This document shows, piece by piece, positions 44,882 to 55,548 of a stretch of DNA of 64,000 nt. The position numbers were made by a program, and so were the translations under genes. This DNA is from Chitinophagaceae bacterium C216 (GTDB lineage Bacteria > Bacteroidota > Bacteroidia > Chitinophagales > Chitinophagaceae): contig CP144143.1 of assembly GCA_028485475.2 (NCBI GenBank), forward strand, positions 3,224,001 to 3,288,000, written 5' to 3'. Numbering within the stretch: position 1 is the first letter of the stretch; every line of letters starts with the position of its first letter. The notes under the pieces are model-generated. The model did not search any database. It was given only the letters and a program-made list of their open reading frames with translations, and had not been told where the DNA came from.

Positions 44882-47800
44882 TTAATCGCCCTCTGGAACC
44901 GTTTTAGGTACCAGGGGGTCTTCTTTTGGTAGTGATAAGGCCGGAGGTACTTTTTGTATAGAATCTGTTGAAGAAGGCGAGGGTGGCATGCTTCTTTCTG
45001 CACGTCTTCTTACATTGGAAAACACTTCCCGCAAAGTATTGAATTCTTTCTTAAAGGAAATACCCCCTCCGGTTCGTTTAAGTTTTGCTGCACCGGTACT
45101 TTGTGTGGTGAGATAATCCAAACTTTCTCTATAGAACAAATTTAAGCGTATGCTGCCGCTTGGATTTAAAAGCCACTCCGCGGTTACATCAGGCAGAAAT
45201 TGTACTGTTTGCTGAATAGTTGACTGCAAGGGCACTTCGAGCGAACTCCCCAATGTAATAACTAGTCTATCCTGAAACAAAGGCACCAAAAGAGAACCAT
45301 TCACGTTCGCTTGGTTGATATTAAAGTTATTGGAAGAAGTACCCAATACGTTGCGGTTGTACACGGACCCACTGAAGACTACACTCACATTATGTCCTAG
45401 CAAAGAAGCCAAAGCACTATTGAGCTTTTTATTGATTTCGTTAAAGAACAGCCCAGACAAACTCGATATAGTGTTATAGGTAAATTCTACCGCAGCTCCT
45501 ACGCCTATGTTAGACACCCCTGTCTGCGGTGGAGCAAAACTATTGAATACGATAAGGTAAGTTACCTGACGGGCTACTTCACTCTGGCTTCTTTCAATCT
45601 GCTGTAAAGCATTAATAACATTAAAATCGTTGTTGTAACGACTGTTCTGGTCAAGTTGCAGTTCAAACTTAAACTCAGGCCTAAACAGTTGGCCGGTAAG
45701 TGTTGCATATACGTACACATTCTCGCGAGTATTGGCATAGCTTTGATCGATGGTAACACCTGCCAACGGAGCAAAGCTTACCCGCTCCGCCCGATAGCGT
45801 GCCTGTATATTGATATTAGCCTTTAGCGGATCGCCGGTCCATGAAATATAATTCTCGGTTCCTTTTATGATTTCGAAAGGCTTCGGAAAAAATGATTTGA
45901 AGGTGTAATTGTAAGTTCCTTCTTCTATATCCAATCTTCCTTTAATACTTAAAGGCTCCGAGCTGCCGGATCTGATAGTTAATGTTCCTGAGCCACGGCC
46001 TTCAATTTGATCTCCGGTAAGATCGTCCATCACAAATCGCATCAGCACTTTGGGATTTGCCGTCACATCCACCTCATAAATCATGTTTGATACGGGGAGT
46101 TCAGGCAATACACTGTCAGAAAGCTCATCGCCAAACTTTCTTTCCACCAGCCATTCAGGCATTCTTCCTGCCTGATTGTTAGAGGAAGCAATAGTGAAAT
46201 AACTTTCATCCTCGTCAGAAGCTATAGCATCTACTTTCATATAGGTGTTCTCCTCCGACCCCACCAGTACAAACGATCCTGTAGCACGTACATTTCCGTA
46301 AAAGAGCTTGTTGTCAGCATAAGTAGTATTGAGCACCTGTACCGGACGGTTATTGGCTCTATCTCTAGTGCCCGGCTTACGCGTAGATACTAGGATATCA
46401 TAAAACATATCCTGAAAAGCATGATGCAAAATACTTCCCGTAAGATAAACGGGATTGTTGGTTATGGTATCGATGAGTACAATGCCGTTTAGATTAATCT
46501 CATTTTCGTTAAGTTCAATCTCTCTGTCCAAGATTTTATAATAACATTGTGTAAACTTTACTTTGAGTCCGGCATTATGCAATCGCCCTTTACCCACTAC
46601 CTCCAATTCATCCAATGGACCTTTTAAATCAAAGTCCCCTGTTATGTCTCCAGTTAAATCGGAAAATAAAGTATTCAGAAAACGGGTGAGATACTTAAGA
46701 TCAAAATGATTTGCCTTCAAGGAAATAATATTATTGATTTGGCTCTCCCTATCTTTCAGATAAAGGTGAATATCGTATGCTAAGCTTTTTTCTTCCCCGC
46801 CTAACGTTTTGCCCTTTACTAAAAGTTCCTGAGTCTGCATATCAAATTCCACACGTGCATTTAAGTCGCCGATAGAGTCGTTATCAAACCAAACTGTCCT
46901 TGCCACAAAATCTTCCGATACAATTTTCATTTGCTTGCCTGGATTATCAATGAGCACGTAGGCCGAAACAGTACCCTCCAATCGATTATTGGAAAGCAAA
47001 TAGGGACTGATATCTCCCAAAATAATATTCTGAAGTGATATGGAAACATTATTCCATTCTCCTTCTTTTGATGGCAAAGTTTCAATTTTGATTTCCTGCA
47101 TGCCCTCTTTAAGTACTAGGGAGCCAAATGCAGGCGCATGCTCTCTAAATTCTAGTTTACCATTATCTTCTATGGTCCAAATTTTTCCATTAACCACAAA
47201 GGCCGAGGGAGCGAAGCGTATACCCACTCCATTATGATAAGTATTTACCACCGCATTGATGCCACTTTGATCTACTGTTGCATTACCACCTGTATAAAGA
47301 CTCACGCGGGACACATCATCACGTGCGACAATATTGAACATCGCCAAATCGATACTCATACTGTCTGTAATCCGTATATCAGAAGTCGCTCCGGTCACTT
47401 CAATACTATCGTAAGTACCCGTAACATCAATGATAGTACCTGAAAAACCAAACTGTTTATACTTAAAGTAAGGAATATTTAGATTCAGCCCCAGCGTATT
47501 CGTGTTCATATCTATACTGCCTAGTATACTGCTGTTGTTGAATCCATACAGATTACTATCAATCAGCGAAGCCAATCTATCAAAATTGCGCGTAAAAATG
47601 TTGAAGGAGAAAGACTGAACCGGCACATCGCGCGTGGGCTTATTGATATACGAAGGATAATATCTGTTTAAAAACGCAAGCACAGAGTTTGGCAAATCCC
47701 GGATATTAAACTGTCCGTATAAGCTAGCATTGAATTCGTTGGAAGATATATTTAGATGTTTCAGGGAATCGGACAAAAAAGAACTAATTACCAGAGAATC

Positions 47801-49741
47801 GAAAGAAAGCGGCCACCCGTCCTTTGTTAAATAAGCATCGGAAACACGGGCTTTGCCGAGAAAGTCATCAATAGTATTACCCGAAAACTCAGCATTCACT
47901 TTTCCGCTGAAAGCTAAGTCCACACCCAGCAGATTGGTATTTTTAAAATTTAGTGTATCGATGTTGGCCAGAAAATTAAACTCCGGTTCCTTTTTGGAAA
48001 AATCTATCAAACCATTCAAGTTAAAATGGGCGTTAGAATCATTAATGATAAAGCTACCATCAAAGATTTTCTTATTCAATTCTCCGTCCATAGTAATATC
48101 TCTGTACCGATATCCTTTATAGTCGAAATATCGGACACGCGCATCCAACATCACATTGCCGCTTTGTGTTTTGAAACCTGCGCCCTTCAGCGTCGCATTC
48201 AAACTTATAGCACCAATGGCACTATCTTTAATAAACTGTCCGAGTTGGAAATTATCGGAGTGTACTGTTCCGGAGTAAATAGGGTATTCGGCCTGTTGCA
48301 ACTTCAAATTTACATCAGCCTTAATGGTACCCAATGCAGTATGCAAGGTGCCGTAAGTTACAAAGTCATTAATAAAACCCGCAAAGTTTCCGTTAAAAAC
48401 AATATGTCCTAACTTAGCAAAATCGGGATTGGTAACATTTCTAAGGCTGGGAATAATATCCTTAGCATCCGCATAAACCGTCTTAAACTCGTTGGCTTTG
48501 ATATCTAAAAACGTACTTTGTATCTCGGGCAAACCTGTAAGGGAGGCATCTCCGGCAAAAGATGTTCCCACGCCTGCCTGAATGTTCAGGTCTTTTCCAA
48601 TCAACGCTGCCACAGGACCTGCAATGATACCATTTAACCTTATTCTTTTTTTCCAACTCTTTACATCAGGAGCAAAATAGGCAATATCATCACTATTAAT
48701 TTCGGTATTGATAAAATGGCCTTCCATACGTACCTTTTCCTCAAAATCATTCATATCACTAAACCGGTCGAAACGCATGCTGAAGTAATTGCGCAAATGG
48801 CTATCATTAGTAAGAATGTCGAGCTGCTCAAAAGTCATCTCCGTAGGTGTAAACCGAGCATCAGCAACCAGACGTTTTACTTCAAAGCCGCTACGCTCTC
48901 GTGTTCTTAGCGTCATCGATGCAGTAATCGTATCCCCAACCCATTGCACATTTTTAAAATTGCCATAAATCTTAGCAAACTCGATATGCTTTCCATCAAA
49001 ACCGGAACTATCCAACGGACGTGAATCATTATCTGTTTTGAAGGTACCGTTATTCAAAGCAACCTCGCTTACCAGTATCTTCCAGGTGTTATTGCTATTA
49101 CTTGCCGTATCAGCAACTGCAGGTTTGGAAACAGCACTCTTAAAATTAGGAGGCCGGTTCCCATCGTAATCAAAAATGGCAAAATAAGGTTGATTAATTT
49201 GAAGCGAACTGATTTCAATGTTTTTATTAGCAAAATCTACTTTTCTGGAAACCGTATTGAGTGAAGCGAGTGAAACGGTCATATCCTGCCCAATCCATCC
49301 GTCCTGTTGACGCACAAAAATATTTTTCAGGTCGATTTCCCGTAGGGCTAGATTAATTGCATTATCCTTCTTCTTTTCGGTGCTTGCCGGAGTGGAAAAG
49401 TAGTCTAGTATAAACTGATAGTTCCATATGGAATCGGTGCGTTTGAGATGCACATAAGTATCTCGAAGACCGATATATTTTAACTCTATATCTTGTTTAA
49501 AGAAAAACCAATCTGTAACGTTTACGGTGATGGCCCCTGCACTTAGTAGAGTATCCTGCCCACGATCTTTAACCAACACCCCTTCCAAATGCATTTTATT
49601 AAAAAGAGAAAAATCTACACGATCGATACTGATATGCGTTTTCAAGTCGCGGGACAGCCGTGCCGTTACTTTATCAATAAGCCAGTTTTGCACCGGCGGT
49701 AACTGAACGATCATCCATACTGCGACCAGCAGCGCAATCAC
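44882..49741 (-). CDS. tamB: TamB-like translocation and assembly module protein (DUF490)
   Basis: This very long protein (1619 residues from the GTG at 49739-49741) has an N-terminal membrane anchor (ALLVAVWMIVQLPPVQNWLIDKVTARL), long repeats of beta strands typical of AsmA/TamB bridge proteins, and the C-terminal DUF490 region (about the last 400 residues, with RLDIEEGTYNYTFKS and VTYLIVFNSFAPPQ). It bridges inner and outer membranes and is thought to move phospholipids or help barrel assembly. The frame stays open upstream to 49801 and would add KKLRKISLVVLASV, a better anchor start, but no ATG, GTG or TTG is there. The true start is uncertain. Confidence 0.9.
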   Translation of the reverse strand: MIALLVAVWMIVQLPPVQNWLIDKVTARLSRDLKTHISIDRVDFSLFNKMHLEGVLVKDRGQDTLLSAGAITVNVTDWFFFKQDIELKYIGLRDTYVHLKRTDSIWNYQFILDYFSTPASTEKKKDNAINLALREIDLKNIFVRQQDGWIGQDMTVSLASLNTVSRKVDFANKNIEISSLQINQPYFAIFDYDGNRPPNFKSAVSKPAVADTASNSNNTWKILVSEVALNNGTFKTDNDSRPLDSSGFDGKHIEFAKIYGNFKNVQWVGDTITASMTLRTRERSGFEVKRLVADARFTPTEMTFEQLDILTNDSHLRNYFSMRFDRFSDMNDFEEKVRMEGHFINTEINSDDIAYFAPDVKSWKKRIRLNGIIAGPVAALIGKDLNIQAGVGTSFAGDASLTGLPEIQSTFLDIKANEFKTVYADAKDIIPSLRNVTNPDFAKLGHIVFNGNFAGFINDFVTYGTLHTALGTIKADVNLKLQQAEYPIYSGTVHSDNFQLGQFIKDSAIGAISLNATLKGAGFKTQSGNVMLDARVRYFDYKGYRYRDITMDGELNKKIFDGSFIINDSNAHFNLNGLIDFSKKEPEFNFLANIDTLNFKNTNLLGVDLAFSGKVNAEFSGNTIDDFLGKARVSDAYLTKDGWPLSFDSLVISSFLSDSLKHLNISSNEFNASLYGQFNIRDLPNSVLAFLNRYYPSYINKPTRDVPVQSFSFNIFTRNFDRLASLIDSNLYGFNNSSILGSIDMNTNTLGLNLNIPYFKYKQFGFSGTIIDVTGTYDSIEVTGATSDIRITDSMSIDLAMFNIVARDDVSRVSLYTGGNATVDQSGINAVVNTYHNGVGIRFAPSAFVVNGKIWTIEDNGKLEFREHAPAFGSLVLKEGMQEIKIETLPSKEGEWNNVSISLQNIILGDISPYLLSNNRLEGTVSAYVLIDNPGKQMKIVSEDFVARTVWFDNDSIGDLNARVEFDMQTQELLVKGKTLGGEEKSLAYDIHLYLKDRESQINNIISLKANHFDLKYLTRFLNTLFSDLTGDITGDFDLKGPLDELEVVGKGRLHNAGLKVKFTQCYYKILDREIELNENEINLNGIVLIDTITNNPVYLTGSILHHAFQDMFYDILVSTRKPGTRDRANNRPVQVLNTTYADNKLFYGNVRATGSFVLVGSEENTYMKVDAIASDEDESYFTIASSNNQAGRMPEWLVERKFGDELSDSVLPELPVSNMIYEVDVTANPKVLMRFVMDDLTGDQIEGRGSGTLTIRSGSSEPLSIKGRLDIEEGTYNYTFKSFFPKPFEIIKGTENYISWTGDPLKANINIQARYRAERVSFAPLAGVTIDQSYANTRENVYVYATLTGQLFRPEFKFELQLDQNSRYNNDFNVINALQQIERSQSEVARQVTYLIVFNSFAPPQTGVSNIGVGAAVEFTYNTISSLSGLFFNEINKKLNSALASLLGHNVSVVFSGSVYNRNVLGTSSNNFNINQANVNGSLLVPLFQDRLVITLGSSLEVPLQSTIQQTVQFLPDVTAEWLLNPSGSIRLNLFYRESLDYLTTQSTGAAKLKRTGGGISFKKEFNTLREVFSNVRRRAERSMPPSPSSTDSIQKVPPALSLPKEDPLVPKTVPEGD

Positions 49742-49958
49742 AGACGCCAGGACAACAAGTGATATTTTTCTTAATTTTTTCAGGAAACCACCAATTATTA
49801 CTTAGTTGTAAAAGTAATTTATTCACCAGCATCCGGCAAATTTCGCCGTTGCTTTAAGCGTAATTTTATATTTTTATTGTTTACGGGTTATTTGCCCTTT
49901 TATTCGATAACAGGAACATTCTTTTTATCCATAATAGCCCCCACTTAATCGCGCAGCT

Positions 49959-52754
49959 ATGAGAACTGTATTCATCTTGGTACTTTGTTTTTTTTGTCTA
50001 AGCAATATCAAAGCACAGCAGTTTGGAGGCAACCCTCCCTCTACACGCTGGTACCAGATGGATTCAGACACTGCAAGAATTATTTTTCCTCAAAAAATGG
50101 ACAGTATGGCCGCCAAGGTTGCAAATCTCGTAACGCATCTGGCACGCCACAATCCTCTCAATTTGGGAAATCAGTTGAAAAAAGTGGATATTGTACTACA
50201 ACCTCAAACGATTAACGCTAACGGTTATGTAAGTTTAGGACCTTTCCGAAGCGAGTTTTATACCACGCCTCCTGCAGATAACTTTGATTTAGGAAGCCTA
50301 GAATGGCTTACCCAACTTACGTTACATGAGTACAGACACGTACATCAGTACAACAATTTCAACCATGGTCTCAGTACCGCCATGCGCTATCTATTTGGGC
50401 AGGAAGGCTATGCACTGGCTATCAATACCGCTATTCCCAACTGGTTTTTTGAGGGCGATGCCGTGTATCAGGAAACCTCTCTATCGCCACAAGGAAGAGG
50501 TCGTATGCCCTCTTTTTTGAAAGGATTCCCGGCACTATGGCAGTCTGGAAAAGAGTATGGATGGATGAAGTTGCGCAATGGCTCTTATAAAGATTTTACA
50601 CCGAGCCATTATGTACTAGGATATTTACTAGTAAACTATGGCATTCAAGAATACGGCCCCCAGTTCTGGAAAAATGTCACCCACGATGCTAGTGCTTTTA
50701 AAGGCCTATTCTATCCTATGCAAAAAGCTATAAAAAAGTATTCCGGTTTGAAGTATAAAGAGTTCACCCACAAAGCACTGAACTATTATAAGCATCAGTA
50801 TCAAACTTCGGCTTTTAAAAACAATTCATTTATAAAAGACGAAATGGAGCTGTCGCCTTTGTCGCAAACCGTTACCCATTACCAATATCCGTTTCAGATC
50901 GCGAAAGACAGCCTGCTTTATTTGAAAACGGGCAATAACATTCGGCCAGCTTTTTATATTAAGGATAAACATAAAGAGCACCGGCTTCGATGGAGAGATA
51001 TCAGCATCGACAACCAATACAGCTATCGTAATGGGAAAATCGTTTATGCTGCATTGGAATCAGACCCTAGATGGAGATGGCGGGATTATAGTGTTATCAA
51101 AATACTCGACATTCATTCGGGCAAACAACGAACCTTGCAACATAAAACACGCTACTTCTCTCCCGATATCTCTGCAGACGGAACGCTTATTGCGGCCAAT
51201 CATGTTAAAGAAGACGGGAGTTCCGCACTTGTAATATTGAATGCAACGGATGGCTCAATCCTTAAAGAAATCAGCCAAAAGGATATTGCCTACTTTACCA
51301 ATCCCAAAATAATCAATAATCGTACTGTGATAGCCGTACTTCGATACACTAACTCCCGTACATCTATTGCTAGTATTGATATCAACTCGGGGAGCATCGA
51401 ACTTCTTATACCACCATCTTTTACACTTATCGGACAAATTGACGCCAAAGAAGACAAGGTGTACTTTTCTGCAGCACAGCATCTAAAGGATGAGATTTTT
51501 TACTATGATATTTCAAGTAAGCAGCTCTACAAACTGCCCACCAATGGTGTAGGTAGTTATTTTATCAATGCTGATTACGATAAAATCACCTGGAGCAGTT
51601 TCACTGCAAGCGGGTACCAATTAAAACAGGTAGACATAAGTAAAGCTGTATGGGAACCCGTTTCGTGGTCCACTTTCACTAATGTGCACAATGGCTTTTC
51701 GGCAGACACTAGTCATCCCTCATTTCTGCATAATATACCTACCACTATACATTCTGTTAAGCCCTATCGCAAGCTGACAAAGCCTTTTAACTTCCATAGC
51801 TGGAGGCCCGATTATGAACAACCGGAATTTCGCTTTACCCTTTATGGCAATAATATTTTGAACACTACCCAAACTCAACTCTACTATTTATATAATGAAA
51901 ACAACCGCACTCATACAGCAGGAGGAAGTTTTATATACGGCGGATTATTCCCCTATATTCGGCTGGGAACCCAATATACTTTTGATAGACACTCTATAAT
52001 TAATCAAAAACTTAAAGAGTGGAACGAATGGAACAGCTATGTAGGGTTAAGCTTACCCTTAACCTGGACCTCAGGACGCACCTATAAAACGTTGACATTA
52101 TATAGCGATTATCATTATCGTGCCGATTTCCACAGGGGATCTACGCAAAATGATTTTCGCAATCTCAGATTCAACTATTTGAGACATGGCATCAGCTGGT
52201 CGCAGCGCGTACCTACTACTGTTCAGGATATATTTCCAAGATGGGGCTACCGAATTGCATCGCAATATACACATGCCCTCAATATCTATAAAAGCTGGCA
52301 AAGCTATACAGGAATCAGTCTGTATTTGCCAGGTATAGCCCCGGCACAGCATCTAGTATTAAATGGGGGCGTTCAGTACAGCGGTAATAGCACCCGTATC
52401 TTCTCTAACAATTTGCCCTTTGCTAGAGGTTACACTACCGTAGATTCCGCAGGTGCTTATACTGCATCGGCTAATTATCATCTAACCTTATTATACCCTG
52501 ATTGGGGCTTTGCCAACATTCTTTATCTATCGCGAATTCGGGCGAATATTTTTTTCGACCATACCCGCCCGTTCGATAAATACGGTGTTAACGGTCATAG
52601 CATGCAAAGTGCGGGTACAGAAATTTACTTCGATACTAAGTGGTGGAATCAGCACCCCATTACACTGGGATTCCGGATAGGAAGACACTTAACTCCAGCA
52701 CCAGCCAATCCGCGCAACTTCTTCTTTGAGTTCTTGCTCCCATCACTGCTATAA
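49959..52754 (+). CDS. Secreted HExxH protein with propeller and barrel-like parts
   Basis: This 931-residue protein has a signal peptide (residues 1-19, MRTVFILVLCFFCLSNIKA). Residues 123-127 (LHEYRHVHQ) form an HExxH motif, and a Glu at 165 (NWFFEGDAVYQE) is well placed as third zinc ligand, as in gluzincins. Residues about 300-590 have repeated short strands with WRWRDYSVIKILDIHSGK and FSPDISADGTLIAANH, like a TolB-type beta propeller. The last about 300 residues are rich in aromatic strands, end in LPSLL and may form a barrel. It could be an outer-membrane protease-like protein. No function is known to me. Confidence 0.65.
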   Translation: MRTVFILVLCFFCLSNIKAQQFGGNPPSTRWYQMDSDTARIIFPQKMDSMAAKVANLVTHLARHNPLNLGNQLKKVDIVLQPQTINANGYVSLGPFRSEFYTTPPADNFDLGSLEWLTQLTLHEYRHVHQYNNFNHGLSTAMRYLFGQEGYALAINTAIPNWFFEGDAVYQETSLSPQGRGRMPSFLKGFPALWQSGKEYGWMKLRNGSYKDFTPSHYVLGYLLVNYGIQEYGPQFWKNVTHDASAFKGLFYPMQKAIKKYSGLKYKEFTHKALNYYKHQYQTSAFKNNSFIKDEMELSPLSQTVTHYQYPFQIAKDSLLYLKTGNNIRPAFYIKDKHKEHRLRWRDISIDNQYSYRNGKIVYAALESDPRWRWRDYSVIKILDIHSGKQRTLQHKTRYFSPDISADGTLIAANHVKEDGSSALVILNATDGSILKEISQKDIAYFTNPKIINNRTVIAVLRYTNSRTSIASIDINSGSIELLIPPSFTLIGQIDAKEDKVYFSAAQHLKDEIFYYDISSKQLYKLPTNGVGSYFINADYDKITWSSFTASGYQLKQVDISKAVWEPVSWSTFTNVHNGFSADTSHPSFLHNIPTTIHSVKPYRKLTKPFNFHSWRPDYEQPEFRFTLYGNNILNTTQTQLYYLYNENNRTHTAGGSFIYGGLFPYIRLGTQYTFDRHSIINQKLKEWNEWNSYVGLSLPLTWTSGRTYKTLTLYSDYHYRADFHRGSTQNDFRNLRFNYLRHGISWSQRVPTTVQDIFPRWGYRIASQYTHALNIYKSWQSYTGISLYLPGIAPAQHLVLNGGVQYSGNSTRIFSNNLPFARGYTTVDSAGAYTASANYHLTLLYPDWGFANILYLSRIRANIFFDHTRPFDKYGVNGHSMQSAGTEIYFDTKWWNQHPITLGFRIGRHLTPAPANPRNFFFEFLLPSLL

Positions 52755-52766
52755 CTACATGCCTAT

Positions 52767-52804
52767 AAAAAAGCCTCATGAATATTATCTACTCATGAAG
52801 CTTT
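52767..52804. terminator. Terminator-like hairpin between the HExxH gene and valS
   Basis: A run of A, GC, then TCATGA pairs with TCATGA, GC and a T run around an 11-base loop, with one mismatch. It lies between two convergent genes and may act in both directions. Confidence 0.6.
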
Positions 52805-52826
52805 GTATGTATCATGGAATACAGTT

Positions 52827-55445
52827 TTATAATGCTGCTAACGCTTCCTTAATAGCAAGGATTTTTTGCTCGGCATCGGCTTTTTTCTTGCGTTCCATTT
52901 CCACCACCTCCGGCTTTGCATTTTGAACGAATTTTTCATTACTTAGTTTCTTCTCCACCATTGCCAGAAAGCCTTCATAATAAGCTAGATCCTTTTCCAG
53001 CTGTTGCTTTTGGGCTGCAGTATCCAGTTCTACATAGGTTTCGACATACAGTTTGTCCTTATCCACCAACACACTAATAGACTTCTCCACCGGTTTATCC
53101 GTAAAGCTAATTTTATCCGCATTCACTTGTTTCAATAAAATAGGGAACAGCGGTTGGTACATCGCCTGGTTATCTGTCTGAATATATAATCCTACCGTTT
53201 CTTTATTTTTAATATTATTCTTAACTCTTGCATCCCGTACGCCACTAATCAGCTGTTTCAACAGTTCTCCTTGCTGAATGATGTTTTCGTCTGCAGGAGC
53301 AATTGGCTCAAACTGTTTTATAGAAAGATCATCATCCTGCTCTTTTAATAAATGATATACTTCTTCCGTAATGAATGGCATATAAGGGTGTAGCAATTGC
53401 AGTAATTGCTCAAAGAAATAAACAGTTTTTTGATAAACAGCCGCATCTATTTGCTGCTCAAATCCGGGTTTAACCCATTCCAGATACCAACTACAGAAAT
53501 CATCCCAAATCAGCGAGTAAATAGTTTTTAAACCTTCGCTCAGTTTAAAGCGATTGTGTAGTTGCGCTACTTCTTCTTTTACTTTGTTTAAACGCTGCTC
53601 GAACCACTGTACGGCAAAATGATCATTAGCTTGGTTATCACTCGCCGTATTCTGTTTCTCCTCCCACATTTTCACAAGCTTGAGCGCATTCCATATTTTA
53701 TTATTGAAGTTACGCCCCTGCTCCAATGATGCTTCATCAAATAGCAAATCATTACCTGCAGGAGATGAAATCATAATGCCAAAACGCACAGCATCGGCAC
53801 CGTATTTATCAATCAGCTCTAATAAGTCCGGCGAGTTACCTAAGGATTTGGACATTTTTCTGCCCAGCTTATCCCGTACCATGCCGGTAAAATATACATC
53901 CCTGAAGGGAATTTCCTTCTGATATTCCAATCCTGCCATTACCATACGTGCTACCCAGAAGAAGATAATATCCTGCCCGGTTACCAGTACGGATGTGGGA
54001 TAATAATATTTCAGTTCCTCATTGTCGGGAGTAGTAATGCCTTTAAACACCTGAATTGGCCAAAGCCATGAAGAAAACCAAGTGTCCAGCACATCATCAT
54101 CTTGCTTCAGATCATCGATGGACCATTTGCTATCAGCCGGCAATGTTTTAAAAGCATCTTCTTTAGTTTCGCCTACAACACAGGTACCATCGGGAGTGTA
54201 CCATGCAGGTATCTGCTGTCCCCACCATAGCTGGCGGCTGATACACCAGTCTTTTACATTTTCCAGCCAATGCTTATAAGTAGCTAAGAATCTGTCTCCG
54301 GGATGAATACTGATATCACCATCTACCACAGCTTTCAAAGCCGGCTCTGCCAGTTCCTTCATCTTCAAAAACCACTGAGTGGATATCTTCGGCTCCACTA
54401 CGGCATTGCTTCTCTGAGAGAATCCGTTTTTATTGGTAATATCTTCTACTTTTACAAGATTACCGGCAACCTCCAAATCCACAGCAATTTTCTTACGCAC
54501 TTCGAAACGGTCTTCACCCACATACATTTGGGCAGCTTCGCTCAGCGTACCGTCATCATTCAAAGTATCTATAACCTCCAGGTTGTGTTTCAAACCGATA
54601 TTGTAATCGTTGATGTCATGCGCAGGCGTAATCTTTAAGGCACCTGTTCCAAACTCCATATCCACATACTCGTCAAAAATGATCGGTATGCGACGGTTAA
54701 TTAGTGGAACAAATGCATAAGCACCTTTCAGGTGTTGATAACGCTCATCATTAGGGTTTACACAAATAGCGGTATCACCTAAAATGGTCTCCGGCCTGGT
54801 AGTAGCAATAGTAATGTAGCCATCCTGCCCATCTAACTTATATTGTACATAGTACAATTTACTCTGTACTTCGCGATATTCTACTTCCTCATCACTCAGT
54901 GCTGTTTTAGCAACTGGGTCCCAGTTAATCATTCTGGCGCCGCGGTAAATCAACCCTTTTCTATACAGATCTACAAACACCTTAATTACCGCTTTATAAT
55001 AATCATCATCCATAGTGAATGTAACCCGATTCCAGTCCACACTACACCCCAATCTTTCAATCTGACTATAGATGATACCTCCATATTTTTCTTTCCACTC
55101 AAAAGCATATTTTAAAAACTCCTCGCGAGTAAGGGAGCTTTTTTCAATACCTTTTTCACGCAGCATTTGCACCACTTTGGCCTCAGTAGCAATGGAGGCA
55201 TGGTCGCTACCGGGTACCCAGCAGGCATTATATCCGCTCATACGGGCACGACGCACCAATATGTCCTGCACGGTCTCGTTAAGGGTGTGTCCCATGTGCA
55301 GCACACCTGTAACGTTGGGTGGTGGAATAACAACCGTAAAAGGCTTACGGTTATCGGGTTTGCTCTCAAAATACCTTTGTTCTTTCCAACGTTTTGTCCA
55401 AAACTGTTCTACCTGAGCGGGTTCAAAATTTTTCGATAATTGCAT
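52827..55445 (-). CDS. valS: Valyl-tRNA synthetase
   Basis: This 872-residue class I synthetase has the HIGH-type motif (HMGH at residues 50-53, in PPPNVTGVLHMGHTLN) and the KMSKS loop (GRKMSKSLGNSPDLL, about residue 530). An editing (CP1) domain lies between (TTRPETILGDTAICVNP), and the C-terminus has the anticodon-binding domain and a coiled-coil arm (VELDTAAQKQQLEKDLAYYEGFL). It charges tRNA-Val. It is divergent from the WYL regulator gene with a short shared region. Confidence 0.96.
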   Translation of the reverse strand: MQLSKNFEPAQVEQFWTKRWKEQRYFESKPDNRKPFTVVIPPPNVTGVLHMGHTLNETVQDILVRRARMSGYNACWVPGSDHASIATEAKVVQMLREKGIEKSSLTREEFLKYAFEWKEKYGGIIYSQIERLGCSVDWNRVTFTMDDDYYKAVIKVFVDLYRKGLIYRGARMINWDPVAKTALSDEEVEYREVQSKLYYVQYKLDGQDGYITIATTRPETILGDTAICVNPNDERYQHLKGAYAFVPLINRRIPIIFDEYVDMEFGTGALKITPAHDINDYNIGLKHNLEVIDTLNDDGTLSEAAQMYVGEDRFEVRKKIAVDLEVAGNLVKVEDITNKNGFSQRSNAVVEPKISTQWFLKMKELAEPALKAVVDGDISIHPGDRFLATYKHWLENVKDWCISRQLWWGQQIPAWYTPDGTCVVGETKEDAFKTLPADSKWSIDDLKQDDDVLDTWFSSWLWPIQVFKGITTPDNEELKYYYPTSVLVTGQDIIFFWVARMVMAGLEYQKEIPFRDVYFTGMVRDKLGRKMSKSLGNSPDLLELIDKYGADAVRFGIMISSPAGNDLLFDEASLEQGRNFNNKIWNALKLVKMWEEKQNTASDNQANDHFAVQWFEQRLNKVKEEVAQLHNRFKLSEGLKTIYSLIWDDFCSWYLEWVKPGFEQQIDAAVYQKTVYFFEQLLQLLHPYMPFITEEVYHLLKEQDDDLSIKQFEPIAPADENIIQQGELLKQLISGVRDARVKNNIKNKETVGLYIQTDNQAMYQPLFPILLKQVNADKISFTDKPVEKSISVLVDKDKLYVETYVELDTAAQKQQLEKDLAYYEGFLAMVEKKLSNEKFVQNAKPEVVEMERKKKADAEQKILAIKEALAAL

Positions 55446-55452
55446 AGGGTTG

Positions 55453-55460
55453 CAAATTTA
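55453..55460 (-). promoter_or_regulatory. -7 element upstream of valS
   Basis: The minus strand reads TAAATTTG, matching TAnnTTTG, 8 bases before the valS ATG. The transcript leader would be almost absent. The nearest TTTG is 25 bases upstream, slightly far. Confidence 0.4.
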
Positions 55461-55503
55461 CTGTTTGTAATTTTATTTTTTAGAGCAAAACAGGCCGACC
55501 TGA

Positions 55504-55511
55504 TATATTTG
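55504..55511 (+). promoter_or_regulatory. -7 element upstream of the WYL regulator
   Basis: TATATTTG matches TAnnTTTG and precedes both candidate start codons (55522 and 55549). The -33 element is weak. Confidence 0.45.
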
Positions 55512-55548
55512 AGGGGCGGTTATGCTTTTCAAGCTTTATTTTTACTCT

